Below, in pieces: positions 5,984-6,048 of a stretch of 6,048 bases of DNA. How positions within the stretch are numbered: position 1 is the first letter of the stretch; every line of letters begins with the position of its first letter. The notes beneath the pieces are model-generated. The model had not been told where the DNA came from, ran no database searches, and saw only the letters and a list, made by a program, of their open reading frames with translations. Source of the stretch: JBAUHN01 sp049680295 (GTDB taxonomy: Bacteria > Pseudomonadota > Alphaproteobacteria > Rhodobacterales > Rhodobacteraceae); NCBI GenBank assembly GCA_049680295.1, contig JBAUHN010000285.1:1-6048 (forward strand), read 5' to 3'. The translations under genes were made by a program, and so were the position numbers.

Positions 5984-6025
5984 CTCCAAAAGACCAGTCG
6001 CTTCGTTTGCCACGATCTGGCTTTT
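5984..6025 (-). promoter_or_regulatory. Hairpin abutting the bmt Shine-Dalgarno; candidate translational control element
   Basis: On the minus strand AAAAG-CCAG (6025-6017) pairs with CTGG (5997-5994) and CTTTT (5992-5988) around one bulged T, enclosing a 19-base loop. GGAG, the bmt ribosome site (5987-5984), follows without a gap. GTGGC in the loop (6013-6009) could pair with GCCGC (5982-5978) between the ribosome site and the ATG, forming a pseudoknot over the initiation region. A -10-like TATTAT (6042-6037) lies upstream, but any -35 would be outside the window. No known riboswitch consensus was recognised. Confidence 0.35.
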
Positions 6026-6048
6026 GAATCAATTTCATAATATTCATG

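Noticed and set aside
5984..6025. TTGGAGC at the base of the bmt leader hairpin resembles the 3' end of SAM/SAH riboswitches.
   Set aside because: The conserved loop that pairs with GGAG in that class, as I recall it, is not present, so I do not call a known riboswitch; only the structure is reported.

Overview
The window looks like a chromosomal segment of an alphaproteobacterium, most likely the Roseobacter group of Rhodobacterales. This rests on moderate GC content, protein sequences that read like Roseobacter homologues, and the grouping of a BHMT-type homocysteine methyltransferase, a stand-alone corrinoid protein and a DUF1638 protein. No mobile element, CRISPR array, tRNA or rRNA was seen. 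Gene density is high, with no gene-free stretch longer than about 200 bases.

Layout: positions 2-1063 (+) hold ribonuclease D, whose first ~30-35 codons lie off the left edge. 1087-1617 (-) encodes a small lipoprotein of unknown function, convergent with rnd. 1734-2144 (+) is a stand-alone SufE, divergent from the lipoprotein gene. 2154-2792 (-) is a DUF1638 protein, here assigned a GTG start. 2969-3667 (-) is a methyltransferase-type corrinoid protein, followed by a strong intrinsic terminator and then a second long hairpin in front of the DUF1638 gene. 3871-4947 (+) is a PA0069-family radical SAM protein, apparently transcribed from a sigma70-type promoter that would give a leaderless mRNA. 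4963-5976 (-) is a homocysteine S-methyltransferase of the BHMT / MetH N-terminal family, with a hairpin directly against its Shine-Dalgarno sequence.

The functional theme of the right half is one-carbon transfer to methionine. The homocysteine methyltransferase carries only the homocysteine/zinc barrel, and the corrinoid protein carries only the helical cap and the cobalamin-binding domain. Together they look like two separated modules of a cobalamin-dependent methionine synthase. The methyl-tetrahydrofolate module and the cobalamin reactivation module are not in the window and must be elsewhere if this reading is right. DUF1638 is the most interesting unknown: a compact protein rich in Cys and His motifs, encoded right behind the corrinoid gene. 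An opposite-charge pair, an acidic N-terminus on the corrinoid protein and an arginine-rich C-terminus on the methyltransferase, may be a docking device. The left half (RNase D, lipoprotein, SufE) is ordinary housekeeping context.
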